Assembly: GCA_963717955.1 (NCBI GenBank)
Contig: CAVQXR010000001.1
Coordinates: 372,001-436,000 of the forward strand
Length of the DNA stretch: 64,000 nucleotides
Reading direction: 5' to 3'
From: CAVQXR01 sp963717955
Lineage (GTDB): Bacteria > Actinomycetota > Thermoleophilia > Gaiellales > Gaiellaceae
The translations under genes were made by a program, and so were the position numbers. Under the pieces are notes generated by a model that saw nothing but the letters and a program-made list of their open reading frames with translations, had not been told where the DNA came from and made no database searches. Each line of letters opens with the position of its first letter. Position 1 is the stretch's first letter. Positions 19,188 through 28,394 of this stretch are shown here, piece by piece.

Positions 19188-20705
19188 GTGACGAACACCG
19201 TTTCGCCCGACGGCTTCGAGACGAGGCTGCGGGACTACATCTACGAGAGCGCAGAGGAGGCCCGCGCCGTGCGGGTCGGGGAGAAGGACACCAGCGAGCA
19301 GGCCGAGATCGTGGCACGGTACGCGGACCTGTTCACCCGCGGCCAGCTCGCCGTGCTCGACGAGGCGGAGCGCGCGGCCGGGGGCAACGGCGGCGCCGAG
19401 CGGCTCTTCCGGCTGCGCGAGGCCTGCCGGGGAGGCATTCTCGCGACCGCGCTCGCGAAGCGCCACGACGCGCTCGAGAACGGGGTTCTCGCGTACCGCG
19501 TCCCATGGGCCGGCGAGGAGATCCCGCTGCGGGCCGCGCAGGCGACGCTGGCCGTCCTCGACGCCTACGAGGACCGCGCATCCCTCGGCGAGCTCGTCGT
19601 CGGGGCATCGGCGACCTTCAACGACGAGCGGCTGGCCCTCATGCGCGCCGGCGAGGAGCTCGAGGCCGAGATCTCCGGCGAGCCGGATCCGGTGAGGCGG
19701 AGCGCGGAGCTGAAGGGGATCGACCTCCCCGGGCTCTCGGCCGAGCTGGCCCGTGCGTCGGCGGCGATCGAAGGGCCGTACGGGCGCCTGCGGAGCGACT
19801 GGCTCGACCGGATCCTCGGCGAGGAGCGCGAGAACGTGCCGACGTCGGCCCACGTCTCCTACGTACGCCGGCTGTCCCCGCTCGCCTCGACGTACACGAA
19901 GGAGCGGTCGGTCCCCGTCTGCATGGCGAGCCTGACCGAGCTCGGGTTCGACCTCGCCGCCGAGAAGAGCATCCGGCTCGACCTCGACGACCGCCCGCAG
20001 AAGACGCCGCGGGCATGCGTGATCCCGTCCGATCCGCCCGCCGTCGTCCACCTGATCACCCGTGCGATGGGCGGTCTCGCCGACTACCAGGCGTTCCTCC
20101 ACGAGGCGGGGCACGCACTCCACTACGCGGGTTGCGACCCCGCGTTGCCGTACGCGTTCCGCCAGCTCTCGCGCGACCACGCGCTGACCGAGATCTATTC
20201 GTTCCTCGTCGAGTCGCTGACCCACGAGCCCGGCTGGCATGCGGAGCACTTCGGGCTCGCCGCCGCGGAGGCCGCCGACCGGGCCGAGGCGACGCGGTTC
20301 CTCGACGCCTTCCTGTTCCGCCGCTACGCGGCGAAGCTGCGTTACGAGCTCGTGTTCTGGGGCGACTTCGGGAACGCGGAGGAGCACGCGGGCGTGTACG
20401 AGCGGGAGGTGTCGGCAGCGTCCGGCTTCCGCTACCCGCCGTCCGGCTACGTGTCGGACATGGACGAGGGCTTCTACTCCGCCGACTATCTGCGCGCCTG
20501 GATCCGGGCGGCGCAGGTGCGCGCGTCCCTCCGCCGCACCGTCGGCGCCGAATGGTGGCGGAGCCCCGAGACCGGGTCGTTGCTCCGGGGCCTCTTCGCC
20601 GAGGGAACCCGCCCGTCGAGCGAGGAGATCGCAGAGCGCGTGGGCTTCGATCCGCTCGACACGGGCCCGCTCGTCACCGAGCTCTCGACGCCCGCGGGAT
20701 CCTGA
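19188..20705 (+). CDS. M3-like zinc metallopeptidase
   Basis: 505 residues, cytoplasmic by sequence (no signal peptide). The zinc motif is H305-E306-A-G-H309, with a possible third ligand E335 about 26 residues on, as in M3 oligopeptidases. The overall size and helical make-up also resemble M3/oligoendopeptidases, but the match outside the zinc site is weak, so the subfamily is uncertain. The GTG start has a GAGGAAGG Shine-Dalgarno sequence 7-9 nt upstream. Likely a peptide-degrading enzyme. Confidence 0.7.
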   Translation: MTNTVSPDGFETRLRDYIYESAEEARAVRVGEKDTSEQAEIVARYADLFTRGQLAVLDEAERAAGGNGGAERLFRLREACRGGILATALAKRHDALENGVLAYRVPWAGEEIPLRAAQATLAVLDAYEDRASLGELVVGASATFNDERLALMRAGEELEAEISGEPDPVRRSAELKGIDLPGLSAELARASAAIEGPYGRLRSDWLDRILGEERENVPTSAHVSYVRRLSPLASTYTKERSVPVCMASLTELGFDLAAEKSIRLDLDDRPQKTPRACVIPSDPPAVVHLITRAMGGLADYQAFLHEAGHALHYAGCDPALPYAFRQLSRDHALTEIYSFLVESLTHEPGWHAEHFGLAAAEAADRAEATRFLDAFLFRRYAAKLRYELVFWGDFGNAEEHAGVYEREVSAASGFRYPPSGYVSDMDEGFYSADYLRAWIRAAQVRASLRRTVGAEWWRSPETGSLLRGLFAEGTRPSSEEIAERVGFDPLDTGPLVTELSTPAGS

Positions 20706-20723
20706 GGGCCCCGCGCGCAGCAC

Positions 20724-20729
20724 TAGAAT
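20724..20729 (+). promoter_or_regulatory. -10 element TAGAAT before the DeoC-like gene
   Basis: TAGAAT with 12 nt to ATG 20742; predicted leader about 5 nt. Confidence 0.5.
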
Positions 20730-20741
20730 GCTGGTCTGCCG

Positions 20742-21449
20742 ATGGCACTGAGGCTCGAGGAGCTCGCGAAGACGATCGATCACTCGGTGCTCGACCCGTC
20801 GGCGACGGTCGCGGACGTGGAACGGGCATGTGCCGACGCTCGCGCGAGCCACGTTGCGGCCGTCTGTGTGACGCCGTTCCACGTCGAGCGCGCCGCCGCA
20901 GCCCTTCGCGGCTGCGACGTGAAGGTCGCGACCGCGATCAGCCACCCCTACGGGACCGATGTCGCGAGGATCAAGGTCGCTGCGGCCGAGCAGGCGATCG
21001 CGAACGGCGCCGAGGAGCTCGACGTCGTGATGAACGTCGGGGCGCTCCGCTCCGGCGAGCTCCTCGCGGTCAGGGACGAGCTGGTCGCCCTGGCCCGCGC
21101 CGTGCGGGTCAAGAGCGTCAACTCGGGCAGGGGGCTCGTGATCGTCAAGACCGCGGTCGAGTGCGACCTGCTCGACGACGGGCACAAGCAGCTCGCCTGC
21201 AAGCTCGCGGAGGACGCCGGGGCGGACTTCGTCTCGGCCACGTCCGCGTTCGGCGAGCGTACGGTGTCGGCGGACGACGTGGAGCTGCTGCGGGACGCTC
21301 TACCGGAGAGCATCGGGGTGAAGGCCGCCGGGGGGATCCGCACGTTCGAAGAGGCCGAGGCACTGATCGGCGCGGGCGCAGCCCGGCTCGGCACCGCATT
21401 CGCGAGCGAGGTCCTCGCGAGCTTCCCGGGCGTGCGGAAGGCCTCGTGA
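20742..21449 (+). CDS. DeoC-family TIM barrel lacking the Schiff-base lysine
   Basis: 235 residues and clearly a deoxyribose-phosphate aldolase (DeoC) homologue: IDHSVLDPSAT, ELDVVMNVGALRSGE (D94), GVKAAGGIRTFEEAEALI (K194). In active DeoC the Schiff-base lysine lies in DFVKTSTGF; here the segment reads DFVSATSAFG, with Ser165 in its place. The retro-aldol chemistry of DeoC is therefore doubtful, and the usual VGFPLG is also changed (ISHPYG). The role may be altered or regulatory. The stop overlaps the next TIM-barrel gene. Confidence 0.85.
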   Translation: MALRLEELAKTIDHSVLDPSATVADVERACADARASHVAAVCVTPFHVERAAAALRGCDVKVATAISHPYGTDVARIKVAAAEQAIANGAEELDVVMNVGALRSGELLAVRDELVALARAVRVKSVNSGRGLVIVKTAVECDLLDDGHKQLACKLAEDAGADFVSATSAFGERTVSADDVELLRDALPESIGVKAAGGIRTFEEAEALIGAGAARLGTAFASEVLASFPGVRKAS

Positions 21450-22117
21450 ACCCCGGTTCCGACAGCGCGCCCGCCTGGCCGAGCCGGCGCTTCAGCCAGG
21501 CCATCTCCGAGGGAGACGGGATCTCCGTGATCCCGCTGCTCGGCGGCGGGGAGGAGGCGGTTGCGGACGCCGCCGAGGAGGCCGGCGCCGAGGCGCTCGC
21601 CGTCGAGACCGTCGACGCGATCGAGCTGCTCAGGTCCCGGACACAGCTTCCGCTGCTCCTGCGCACGCCCGTGGCCGATGCGGCGACGATGCGAATGATC
21701 CGCGAGGCGGGCGCCGACGCGTGCGTCCTCGTCTACGAGGCGCTCGCCGACGAGGGCGAGCTCCTCGAGGAGCTGCTGTCGGTCGCCTGGGAGCTGGGGC
21801 TCGACGCGGCGCTCGACGTGAGCGACGAGGAGCAGCTCGAGCAGGCGCTCGAGCGCGTCGATCCGGAGATCTTCGTCCTCTCCGAGCGAGACCGGGAGAA
21901 GGACGAGCTCGAGACCGAGGTCACGCTCGAGCTGCTCCCCGACGTCCCGGCCGGAAAGCTCGTCGTCTCGGACTCCGCGGTCACCACGCGCGAACAGGTG
22001 GTCGAGCTCGAGCGGGCCGGCGTCGACGCCGTGCTCGTCAGCCGCTTACGCGAGGGGCTGGACTACGGCACGGTGCTCGCCGCGCTGACCGGGCGCGCAG
22101 AGCCGTACGGTCGCTAG
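21446..22117 (+). CDS. TrpC-like TIM barrel without catalytic residues
   Basis: 223 residues. The pattern (EAGADACVLVYEAL, LGLDAALDVSDEEQLEQAL, RAGVDAVLVSRLREGL) follows indole-3-glycerol-phosphate synthase from about beta-3 to the end. Each catalytic position is changed: the LRKDFI lysine is replaced (LLLRTPV), the VEVHD glutamate is Asp (LDVSD), NNRDL is SERDR and SESGI is SDSAV. It cannot be a normal TrpC, and no other trp gene is near. It overlaps the DeoC-like gene (GTGA), so the two are probably made together. Function unknown. Confidence 0.65.
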   Translation: MNPGSDSAPAWPSRRFSQAISEGDGISVIPLLGGGEEAVADAAEEAGAEALAVETVDAIELLRSRTQLPLLLRTPVADAATMRMIREAGADACVLVYEALADEGELLEELLSVAWELGLDAALDVSDEEQLEQALERVDPEIFVLSERDREKDELETEVTLELLPDVPAGKLVVSDSAVTTREQVVELERAGVDAVLVSRLREGLDYGTVLAALTGRAEPYGR

Positions 22118-23157
22118 CCGAAGAACGCCCGGGCCACCTCGTACCAGGCGGGCGGCACCGTCTTGAGCTCGGCGACCGCTTCTGCGAGCGGAACCGCGAC
22201 GATCGCGTCCCCCTGCAGGGCGGTCATGACGCCGAACTGCCTCTCCTCGACGAGCCGCGCCGCCACGAGCCCGAAGCGGATCGCCAGCACGCGGTCACGG
22301 GCGGTCGGTGTCCCGCCACGCTGGACGTGGCCGAGGACGGTGACGCGGGTCTCGAACCCGGTCCTGGCCTCGACCTCGGCGGCGAGGAGCTCGCCGACCC
22401 CGCCCAGGCGGACATGGCCGAACTGGTCGACGTCCTCGGTCTGGACGACGGGGCGGGCCTCGCCGGAGGCGTACGTCAGCTCGTAGCCCTCGCTGACGAC
22501 GACGATCGAGAAGTCCTTGCCGCGCGCGTGACGTGCCTCGATCACCTCGCAGGCCTCCTCGACCGTGAGCGGCTGCTCGGGGATGAGGATCACGTCGGCA
22601 CCGCTCGCGATCCCGCTCATGACGGCGATCCAGCCGGTGTGGCGGCCCATCACCTCGACGACCATGACGCGGTTGTGCGACTCGGCTGTCGTGTGGAGGC
22701 GGTCGATGGCCTCCGTCGCGATCGACACCGCCGTATCGAAGCCGAACGTGTAGTCGGTAGCCGACAGATCGTTGTCGATCGTCTTCGGAACGCCGACGAC
22801 CGGGTAGGCGTGCTCGGAGTGCAGCCGCGACGCCACGCCGAGCGTGTCCTCGCCTCCGACCGCAACGACCGCGTCGAGCCCGAGCTCCTTCGTGTGCGCG
22901 AGCACTGCCTCGACACCGCCGTCCACCTTGTACGGGTTGGTGCGCGAGGTGCCGATGATCGTCCCGCCGCGAGCGAGGATCCCGGAGATCTCTCGCTGGG
23001 AGAGCTCGCACGCCGTGCCCTCGATCAGGCCGCGCCAGCCGGCACGGATCCCGAGCACGCGATCTCCGCGGTCGAGCGAGCACCGCGTGACCGCCCGGAT
23101 CACGGCATTGAGGCCGGGGCAGTCGCCGCCGCCGGTGAGGATCCCGATCGTGCTCAC
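22114..23157 (-). CDS. pfp: 6-phosphofructokinase, probably PPi-dependent
   Basis: 347 residues. TGGGDCPGLNAVIR and PKTIDNDL are standard PFK motifs. The phosphoryl-donor site reads G-G-E-D104-T and P-K125-T-I-D; Asp and Lys at these places mark pyrophosphate-dependent enzymes, while ATP enzymes have Gly. It resembles the actinobacterial PPi-PFK type (GGEDTLGVA). It catalyses reversible fructose-6-phosphate phosphorylation. Its 3' end overlaps that of the convergent TrpC-like gene by 4 nt. Confidence 0.9.
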   Translation of the reverse strand: MSTIGILTGGGDCPGLNAVIRAVTRCSLDRGDRVLGIRAGWRGLIEGTACELSQREISGILARGGTIIGTSRTNPYKVDGGVEAVLAHTKELGLDAVVAVGGEDTLGVASRLHSEHAYPVVGVPKTIDNDLSATDYTFGFDTAVSIATEAIDRLHTTAESHNRVMVVEVMGRHTGWIAVMSGIASGADVILIPEQPLTVEEACEVIEARHARGKDFSIVVVSEGYELTYASGEARPVVQTEDVDQFGHVRLGGVGELLAAEVEARTGFETRVTVLGHVQRGGTPTARDRVLAIRFGLVAARLVEERQFGVMTALQGDAIVAVPLAEAVAELKTVPPAWYEVARAFFG

Positions 23158-23226
23158 GCCGTCATCTTGCCTTCTTCATCCGGTCGGGAGCCTGGAGTCG
23201 GTGGTGAAGGACCCGTGACGATCAGA

Positions 23227-23311
23227 TGCCGAAGGCGGGAGTCGAACCCGCACGGGGCAAGGCCCCACTGGATTTTGAGTCCAGTGCGTCTACCAGTTCC
23301 GCCACTTCGGC
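23227..23311 (-). tRNA. tRNA-Leu (anticodon CAA)
   Basis: 85 nt. The acceptor stem GCCGAAG / CTTCGGC is perfect. The anticodon loop CTCAAAA gives CAA, the long variable arm (GGGGCC-TT-GCCCC) is a class II arm as in Leu, and the T arm contains GGTTCGACTCC. The 3' CCA is not encoded. It decodes UUG. Confidence 0.95.
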
Positions 23312-23462
23312 GCGGCGCCCCATGATAGCTCCCGGGGTTGAAACTCCCCTGGACGGCGGCGCCATAATGCGCCATTCGGGGCGAAAGCCGGCACTGGCCG
23401 GCGCACATGGGCCGCCGGCGACCCCGGGCCGGACAAGCAGGGCGACGAACGAGGAGGGCCAG

Positions 23463-24855
23463 GTGAGAAGACGAGGACAGATCGCCTTGCTGGCACTTGT
23501 GGTGGCCGGCATGGCCATCGCAGCCGCAGGCTGCGGAGGCGGCGAGGCGACGCTTCCCCTGACAGGCGTGCCGGCCGAAACGGGCGCCCCCGCCGAAACG
23601 GGCGCCCCCGCCGAGACGGGCGAGCCGGCCGTGCCGACTGAAACCCCCCCGGCCGCCGCGCCGTCGTTCGATCTCAAGATCGGCAACATCATGTCGTTCA
23701 CCGGCGACCTGGCCCCCTACGGGCCCCCGATCGACTTCGGGGCGATCGTCGCCGCTCAGATCGCGAGCGAGTCCCTCGAGCGGGTGGGCCTGACCGATGT
23801 GAGTGTCGAGATCGTAGCCTCGGAGGACGATCAGACGGATTCCGCGCCCGGGGTCGAGGCGGCGACGAAGCTCGTCCAGTCGGACGGCGTGCAGGTCATC
23901 ATCGGCGCTCTCGCGAGCACGGTCAGCCTCGCGGTCGCCGAGTCGGTGGCGGTGCCCAACCAGATCGTGCAGATCACGCCGGCCTCGACCTCGGCGCTGC
24001 TCACCGGCTTCGCTGACGACGGCTTCCTCTGGCGGACAGTGACGCCGGACACGATCCAGGCCCAGCTGCTCACCAAGCTGCTGGGGGAGGCGTTCGGGCC
24101 CGACGCGACGATCAACGTCGGGGCGCGGAACGACGCGTACGGCGCCGGCCTTGCAGAGGCGTTCGGCGTTCCTCTGGCAGGAGGCAGGTGGCACGATCGG
24201 GAAGACCATCCTCTGGAATCCCGATGCGACCACGTTCGACACCGAGGCCCAGGACCTCGCGAGCGAGAGCCCCGACGGCTGGCTGATCGTCGACTTCCCC
24301 GAGACGTACGCCAAGTTCGGCCCGGCGCTCGTTCGAACGGGCGAGTGGGACATCACGAGGACATTCACGACCGACGGTCTGGCGCTCGCCGCCAAGGACG
24401 TGAAGAAGCTGGGCCCCGAGCTGACCGAGGGCATGCGGGGGACGCGGCCGAACCCGGGTGTCACGCCGGCGCCTGCGGCTGAGGCGTTCGACGCGGAGTA
24501 CCTGGAGCGGGACACGGAGGGCATCGGCCGGGGAACCTACGACGCCCAGGCCTTAGACGCTGTCATGCTCGCGTTCCTCGCGGCGCTGCAGGCCGGATCG
24601 TCGGATCCGGCCGGGATCCGCGACAACATGCAGGCCGTGTCCGGCCCGCCTGGAACGCAGTACACGTTCGAGCAGCTGGACGACGCCATCAACGCCATCC
24701 TGGCCGGTGAGGACATCGACTACGAGGGCGCTTCCGGCTCGGTCAACCTGGACGAGAACGGCGATCCCGGTGCCGAGGGGTCGAGCTACGAGTTCTTCGA
24801 ATACAAGGGCGGCGAGCTCGTACCGATCGACAGCTTCCCCTACCCCTTCGAGTAG
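23463..24855 (+). pseudogene. LivK-type substrate-binding lipoprotein, +1 frameshift
   Basis: Periplasmic binding protein of the branched-chain amino-acid (HAAT) class. The N-terminus is a lipoprotein signal (ALLALVVAGMAIAAAGC), followed by a Pro/Glu/Thr linker with a repeated AETGAPAETG unit. Mature-domain sequence runs in one frame to about 24165 (NVGARNDAYGAGLAEAFG) and continues in the next frame (QEAGGTIGKTILWNP) to FPYPFE. The whole length is 3n+1, so one extra base near 24160-24175 would explain it. The start GTG has GAGGAGG 6-7 nt upstream. All domains are otherwise intact, so a consensus error is as likely as a real lesion. Confidence 0.85.
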
Positions 24856-24877
24856 GCGGGAAAGAGACGTGGTGAGA

Positions 24878-24903
24878 GGGCGGGGGCCCAGGGGCCCCCG
24901 CCC
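24878..24903. terminator. Bidirectional hairpin between convergent liv genes
   Basis: A 12-bp perfect stem GGGCGGGGGCCC / GGGCCCCCGCCC with a 2-nt loop, between the convergent binding-protein gene and livF. There is no T tract, as is usual in such GC-rich genomes. Confidence 0.65.
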
Positions 24904-24908
24904 CTCGC

Positions 24909-25706
24909 TCACCGGGTCTCGCTCTGGGCCTCGTAGTCGTCTTCGGCCAGCGCCCCCGCGGCGGCGAGGCGCCCGCGCCCGCCGAGGTAGAGGTCGACCA
25001 CGGTCTCGTCGTGCAGGAGCTCCCGGCCCGGGCCCGAGAACCTGTTGCGGCCCATGTCGAGCACGTACGCGTAGTGGGAGAGCGCCAGGGACCGCCTCGC
25101 GTTCTGCTCGATCATGACCATCGAGATCCCGGACTCGTTGATCTCCTGGATCTTCTCGAAGATGGCGTCGATGACCATCGGCGCGAGCCCGGCCGACGGC
25201 TCGTCGAGGAGGAGCAGCTGCGGGTCGATCATCAGCGCCCGCGCCATGGCGAGCATCTGGCGCTCCCCGCCGGAGAGGGTCCCGGCTCGTTGCCGGCGCC
25301 GATCCTGAAGCAAGGGGAACCATCCGAAGACCTTCTCGAGCTGCTCCTTCGTGACCTCCGGGCGGAGAACGGCTCCGAGCTCGAGGTTCTCGAGGACAGA
25401 CATGCTCGGAAAGACGTTGTCACGCTGCGGGACGTAGTTCATCCCGAGCGCCGTGATGCGGTTGGGCTTGAACCCGGTGATGTCGTGCTCGGCTCCATCG
25501 GGCCTGAACACGACCCTGCCCTTCCTGGGTACGAGCAGGCCGTAGAGGGCCTTGAGGAGCGTCGACTTGCCCGCGCCGTTCGGCCCGATGACGGAGACGA
25601 TGCTGCCCCGAGGGATCGAGATCGAAACCCCGTGGAGGATGTTCACCTCGCTGTACCCCGCCTCGAGGCTGGTGGTCTCGAGTATGGGGGCGCGTTGCCC
25701 GGTCAA
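24909..25706 (-). CDS. livF: Branched-chain amino-acid-type ABC transporter ATPase LivF
   Basis: 265 residues. Walker A GPNGAGKST, Q-loop YVPQ, signature LSGGERQ, Walker B LLLLDEPSAG and the H-loop region of the LivF class, with LVPRKGRVVF and NVFPSMSVLENLELGA. One of two ATPases energising import of amino acids or related amides. The TTG start overlaps the livG stop (TTGA). A longer in-frame ORF exists only because that frame stays open through livG. Confidence 0.92.
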   Translation of the reverse strand: MTGQRAPILETTSLEAGYSEVNILHGVSISIPRGSIVSVIGPNGAGKSTLLKALYGLLVPRKGRVVFRPDGAEHDITGFKPNRITALGMNYVPQRDNVFPSMSVLENLELGAVLRPEVTKEQLEKVFGWFPLLQDRRRQRAGTLSGGERQMLAMARALMIDPQLLLLDEPSAGLAPMVIDAIFEKIQEINESGISMVMIEQNARRSLALSHYAYVLDMGRNRFSGPGRELLHDETVVDLYLGGRGRLAAAGALAEDDYEAQSETR

Positions 25707-26503
25707 GCGTTCTCTCCGTTCGCGGTCTCCTCGCGGTGCGCACCCAGGTAGGCCTCGATCACGAGCTCGTTGGCGCGGACCTCCTGCGGCGGACCATCGG
25801 CGATCACCCTGCCCTGGTTCATGACGATCACGCGCTCCGAGACCGTCATCACGACCTCCATGTCGTGCTCGATCAGCAGGAACGTCATGCCTAGGTCGGC
25901 GCGGAGCGTCTGCATGTGCTGGAGCAGCTCCAGGCCGAGCGAGGGGTTCACCCCGGCCATCGGCTCGTCGAGCATGACCATCCGGGGATTCGTCATCAGC
26001 GCCCGGGCGAACTCGAGCAGCTTTCGCTGACCGCCCGACAGGGTGAGCGCGTAGTCGTCGGCGAGCGCGTCGAGGCGCACGAGCCTCAGCATCTCCCGGG
26101 CCCTGAGCCTCACCCCTCGCTCGCGCAACCGAACCGCCCTCGGCGTGCCGAGCACTCGCCACATCCGCTCCCCGGGTTGGTCCGGCGCGGCGAGCATCAC
26201 GTTCTCGAGCACCGTCATCCGGGCGAGGGCCTTCGTGATCTGGAACGTTCGCACCAGCCCGCGCTGGGCGATCTGGTGGGGGCGCTTGCGGTCGATCCGC
26301 TCGCCGTCGAAGCGGATGCTCCCGTGCTCGGGACGGTAGAAGCCCGAGATCAGGTTGAACAGCGTCGTCTTGCCCGCGCCATTGGGCCCGATCAGCGCCG
26401 TCACCGAATCCTCGAGGACGTCGAGGGTTGCGCCGTCGACGGCAGCGACTCCACCGAAATGCCGGACCATGCCTTCGACCTCGAGGATCGGCCGCCTAGT
26501 CAA
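25703..26503 (-). CDS. livG: Branched-chain amino-acid-type ABC transporter ATPase LivG
   Basis: 266 residues. Walker A GPNGAGKTT, Q-loop FQIT, signature LSGGQRK, Walker B VMLDEPMAG. The MVNP-type LivG motif appears as DEPMAGVNPSLGLELL, and FLLIEHDMEVVM contains the H-loop. The TTG start lies 8 nt inside the livM 3' end; no better start with a Shine-Dalgarno sequence is seen. Gene order livH-livM-livG-livF. Confidence 0.93.
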   Translation of the reverse strand: MTRRPILEVEGMVRHFGGVAAVDGATLDVLEDSVTALIGPNGAGKTTLFNLISGFYRPEHGSIRFDGERIDRKRPHQIAQRGLVRTFQITKALARMTVLENVMLAAPDQPGERMWRVLGTPRAVRLRERGVRLRAREMLRLVRLDALADDYALTLSGGQRKLLEFARALMTNPRMVMLDEPMAGVNPSLGLELLQHMQTLRADLGMTFLLIEHDMEVVMTVSERVIVMNQGRVIADGPPQEVRANELVIEAYLGAHREETANGENA

Positions 26504-27473
26504 GCACCATCTCCTCTCGCTTGCCGAAGATGCCCTGCGGGCGGAACGCCATCAAGCCGATGAGGAGCAACCCGATGATGATCAGGCGGAGGTAGGCTCG
26601 CTCGCCGGAGTCGAAGTACGAGAAGGGGGGGAAGTCGAAGAACCGCGTTCCGGCGAAGATCACGCCGAAGATGATCGCCCCGACGGGCACGCCCCACATC
26701 TTGGCCGTCCCGCCGAGAATCACGATCGTGTAGGCGAAGAACGTCGTCAACGGATCGAAGTCGGCGGGGCTGAACACGGAGAACTGGAACGCGAAGAAGA
26801 GCCCTGCGATGGCGCCGAGCGCGGCCCCGACGGCCAGGGACTGGAGCTTGTAGGAGAAGACGTTCTTGCCGAGGGCCGACGAGGCGTCCTCGTCCTCGCG
26901 GATCGAACGCAGCACCCGTCCCCAGGGAGCCTTGACGAGCGCCTGCAGGAGGATGATGAGCACGATCGCCACCGTCCAGACGATCGCGAGCATGGTGACA
27001 TCCTTGCTCACGTCGCCGAACACGCTCGAGAGCGCGTCCTGCACTGCGCCCTGGAACGCGAGCCAGTCGGCGTTGTAGGACGCGGGTGAATCCGGGCTGC
27101 CGATGTTGACCGAGCCCTGGGGCCCGCCGGTCAGGTCATGCTCGTTGAGCGCGACGTAGCGAACGATCTCCCCGAAGGCGATCGTCACGATCGCCAGGTA
27201 GTCGGCCCGCAGACGCAGGGTCGGAAGGCCGATCAGCAGGCCGAAGGCGGCGGCGACCGCGATCGCGATCAGGGCGGCAGCCCACAGGGGCAGCTCCGCC
27301 TTGACGACCAGGATGGCCATGGTGTAGGCCCCGATCGCCATGAACGCGACCTGGCCGAAGTTGAGGAGGCCCGTGAATCCGAACTGGAGCTGCAGGCCGA
27401 GGGCGAAGATCGTGAAGATCCCGGCTACGACGCCCACGAACGCCCAGAATCCCGGGCTCGCGAGGGTGCTCAT
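26496..27473 (-). CDS. livM: ABC transporter permease LivM
   Basis: 325 residues with about ten hydrophobic segments. GFTGLLNFGQVAFMAIGAY is the usual LivM start, and the conserved cytoplasmic loop WGRVLRSIREDEDASSALGKNVFSYK (EAA loop) is present, as is GGTAKMWGVPVGA near the end. The ATG overlaps the livH stop (ATGA); the frame's upstream extension is livH shadow. Confidence 0.94.
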   Translation of the reverse strand: MSTLASPGFWAFVGVVAGIFTIFALGLQLQFGFTGLLNFGQVAFMAIGAYTMAILVVKAELPLWAAALIAIAVAAAFGLLIGLPTLRLRADYLAIVTIAFGEIVRYVALNEHDLTGGPQGSVNIGSPDSPASYNADWLAFQGAVQDALSSVFGDVSKDVTMLAIVWTVAIVLIILLQALVKAPWGRVLRSIREDEDASSALGKNVFSYKLQSLAVGAALGAIAGLFFAFQFSVFSPADFDPLTTFFAYTIVILGGTAKMWGVPVGAIIFGVIFAGTRFFDFPPFSYFDSGERAYLRLIIIGLLLIGLMAFRPQGIFGKREEMVLD

Positions 27474-28360
27474 ACGTACCGGGCCTTCCCGAAGACACCC
27501 TGGGGGCGGACGAGGAGCGTCACGATCAGGACGAGGAACGCGACGACGGGCTTGTACACGGTGGCGACCCCTCCGCCCAGCGCGTCCCAGGTCGAGATCT
27601 CCATCACGAGGCCGAGAGCGATGCCGCCGACAAGAGCGCCGTACGCGCTCCCCACCCCACCGACGACGACGGCCGCGAAGATGGGGAGGAGCACGACGAA
27701 GCCCATGTTCGGGGTGAACGCGCTCTGGACGAGCCCCAGCAGGACACCCCCGAGCCCGGCGAGCGAGGCGCCCAGGATCCACGTGTACGCGACCACGCGA
27801 TCGACGTCGATCCCGGCGACCGAGGCGAGCTCGCGGTTGTCCGAGACGGCGCGCATCGCCTTGCCGAGGCGGGTCCGCGAAAGCATCAGCCCGACGAGGA
27901 CGATCGCGCTGAAGGCGATCGCGACCGCGACGATCTGGCTCAGAGAGAGGCGGACGGGGCCGAGGTCGTAGACCTGGAAGACGTCGACGTCGTACTTGCG
28001 GGGACTCGGCCCCCAGACCAGGAAGATGACGTGTCGCAGCACGAGGGCGAGCCCGATCGCGACGATGAAGAGACTCATGATCCCGGCTCCCCGGCGGCGC
28101 ATGGGCCGCCAGAGGCCGAACTCGAGGATGACCCCGAGCAGGGCTGTTGCGATCATCGCGAACAGCACCGCCGTCACCATCGGGCCGCCAAGGGTCACGT
28201 TCGCGAAGAAAGCCATGTACGCGCCGAACGTGAGGTACTCGCCGTGGGCGAAGTTGACGATCTTCAGGATCCCGTAGACGAGCGAGAGCCCGATTGCGGC
28301 GATCGAGACGATCGAGCCCGTGACGAGGCCATTGGCGATGAGCTGAAGGAGGTCCGACAT
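27470..28360 (-). CDS. livH: ABC transporter permease LivH
   Basis: 296 residues, first gene of the livHMGF operon. Motifs GLSLVYGILKIVNFAHGEYLTFGAYMAF and the EAA loop TRLGKAMRAVSDNRELASVAGIDVDRV are diagnostic. A TACGCT -10 lies 11 nt before the ATG (28372-28377 on the minus strand), predicting a 4-5 nt leader. The cognate binding protein is probably the convergent frameshifted lipoprotein at 23463. Confidence 0.94.
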   Translation of the reverse strand: MSDLLQLIANGLVTGSIVSIAAIGLSLVYGILKIVNFAHGEYLTFGAYMAFFANVTLGGPMVTAVLFAMIATALLGVILEFGLWRPMRRRGAGIMSLFIVAIGLALVLRHVIFLVWGPSPRKYDVDVFQVYDLGPVRLSLSQIVAVAIAFSAIVLVGLMLSRTRLGKAMRAVSDNRELASVAGIDVDRVVAYTWILGASLAGLGGVLLGLVQSAFTPNMGFVVLLPIFAAVVVGGVGSAYGALVGGIALGLVMEISTWDALGGGVATVYKPVVAFLVLIVTLLVRPQGVFGKARYV

Positions 28361-28394
28361 CGGAGGGGCAGAGCGTACCGCGGAGCCCCTGGCA

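Noticed and set aside
24150..24180. Programmed frameshift in the binding-protein gene
   Set aside because: No slippery run followed by a stable fold; the same kind of +1 change appears in two unrelated genes, so error is simpler.
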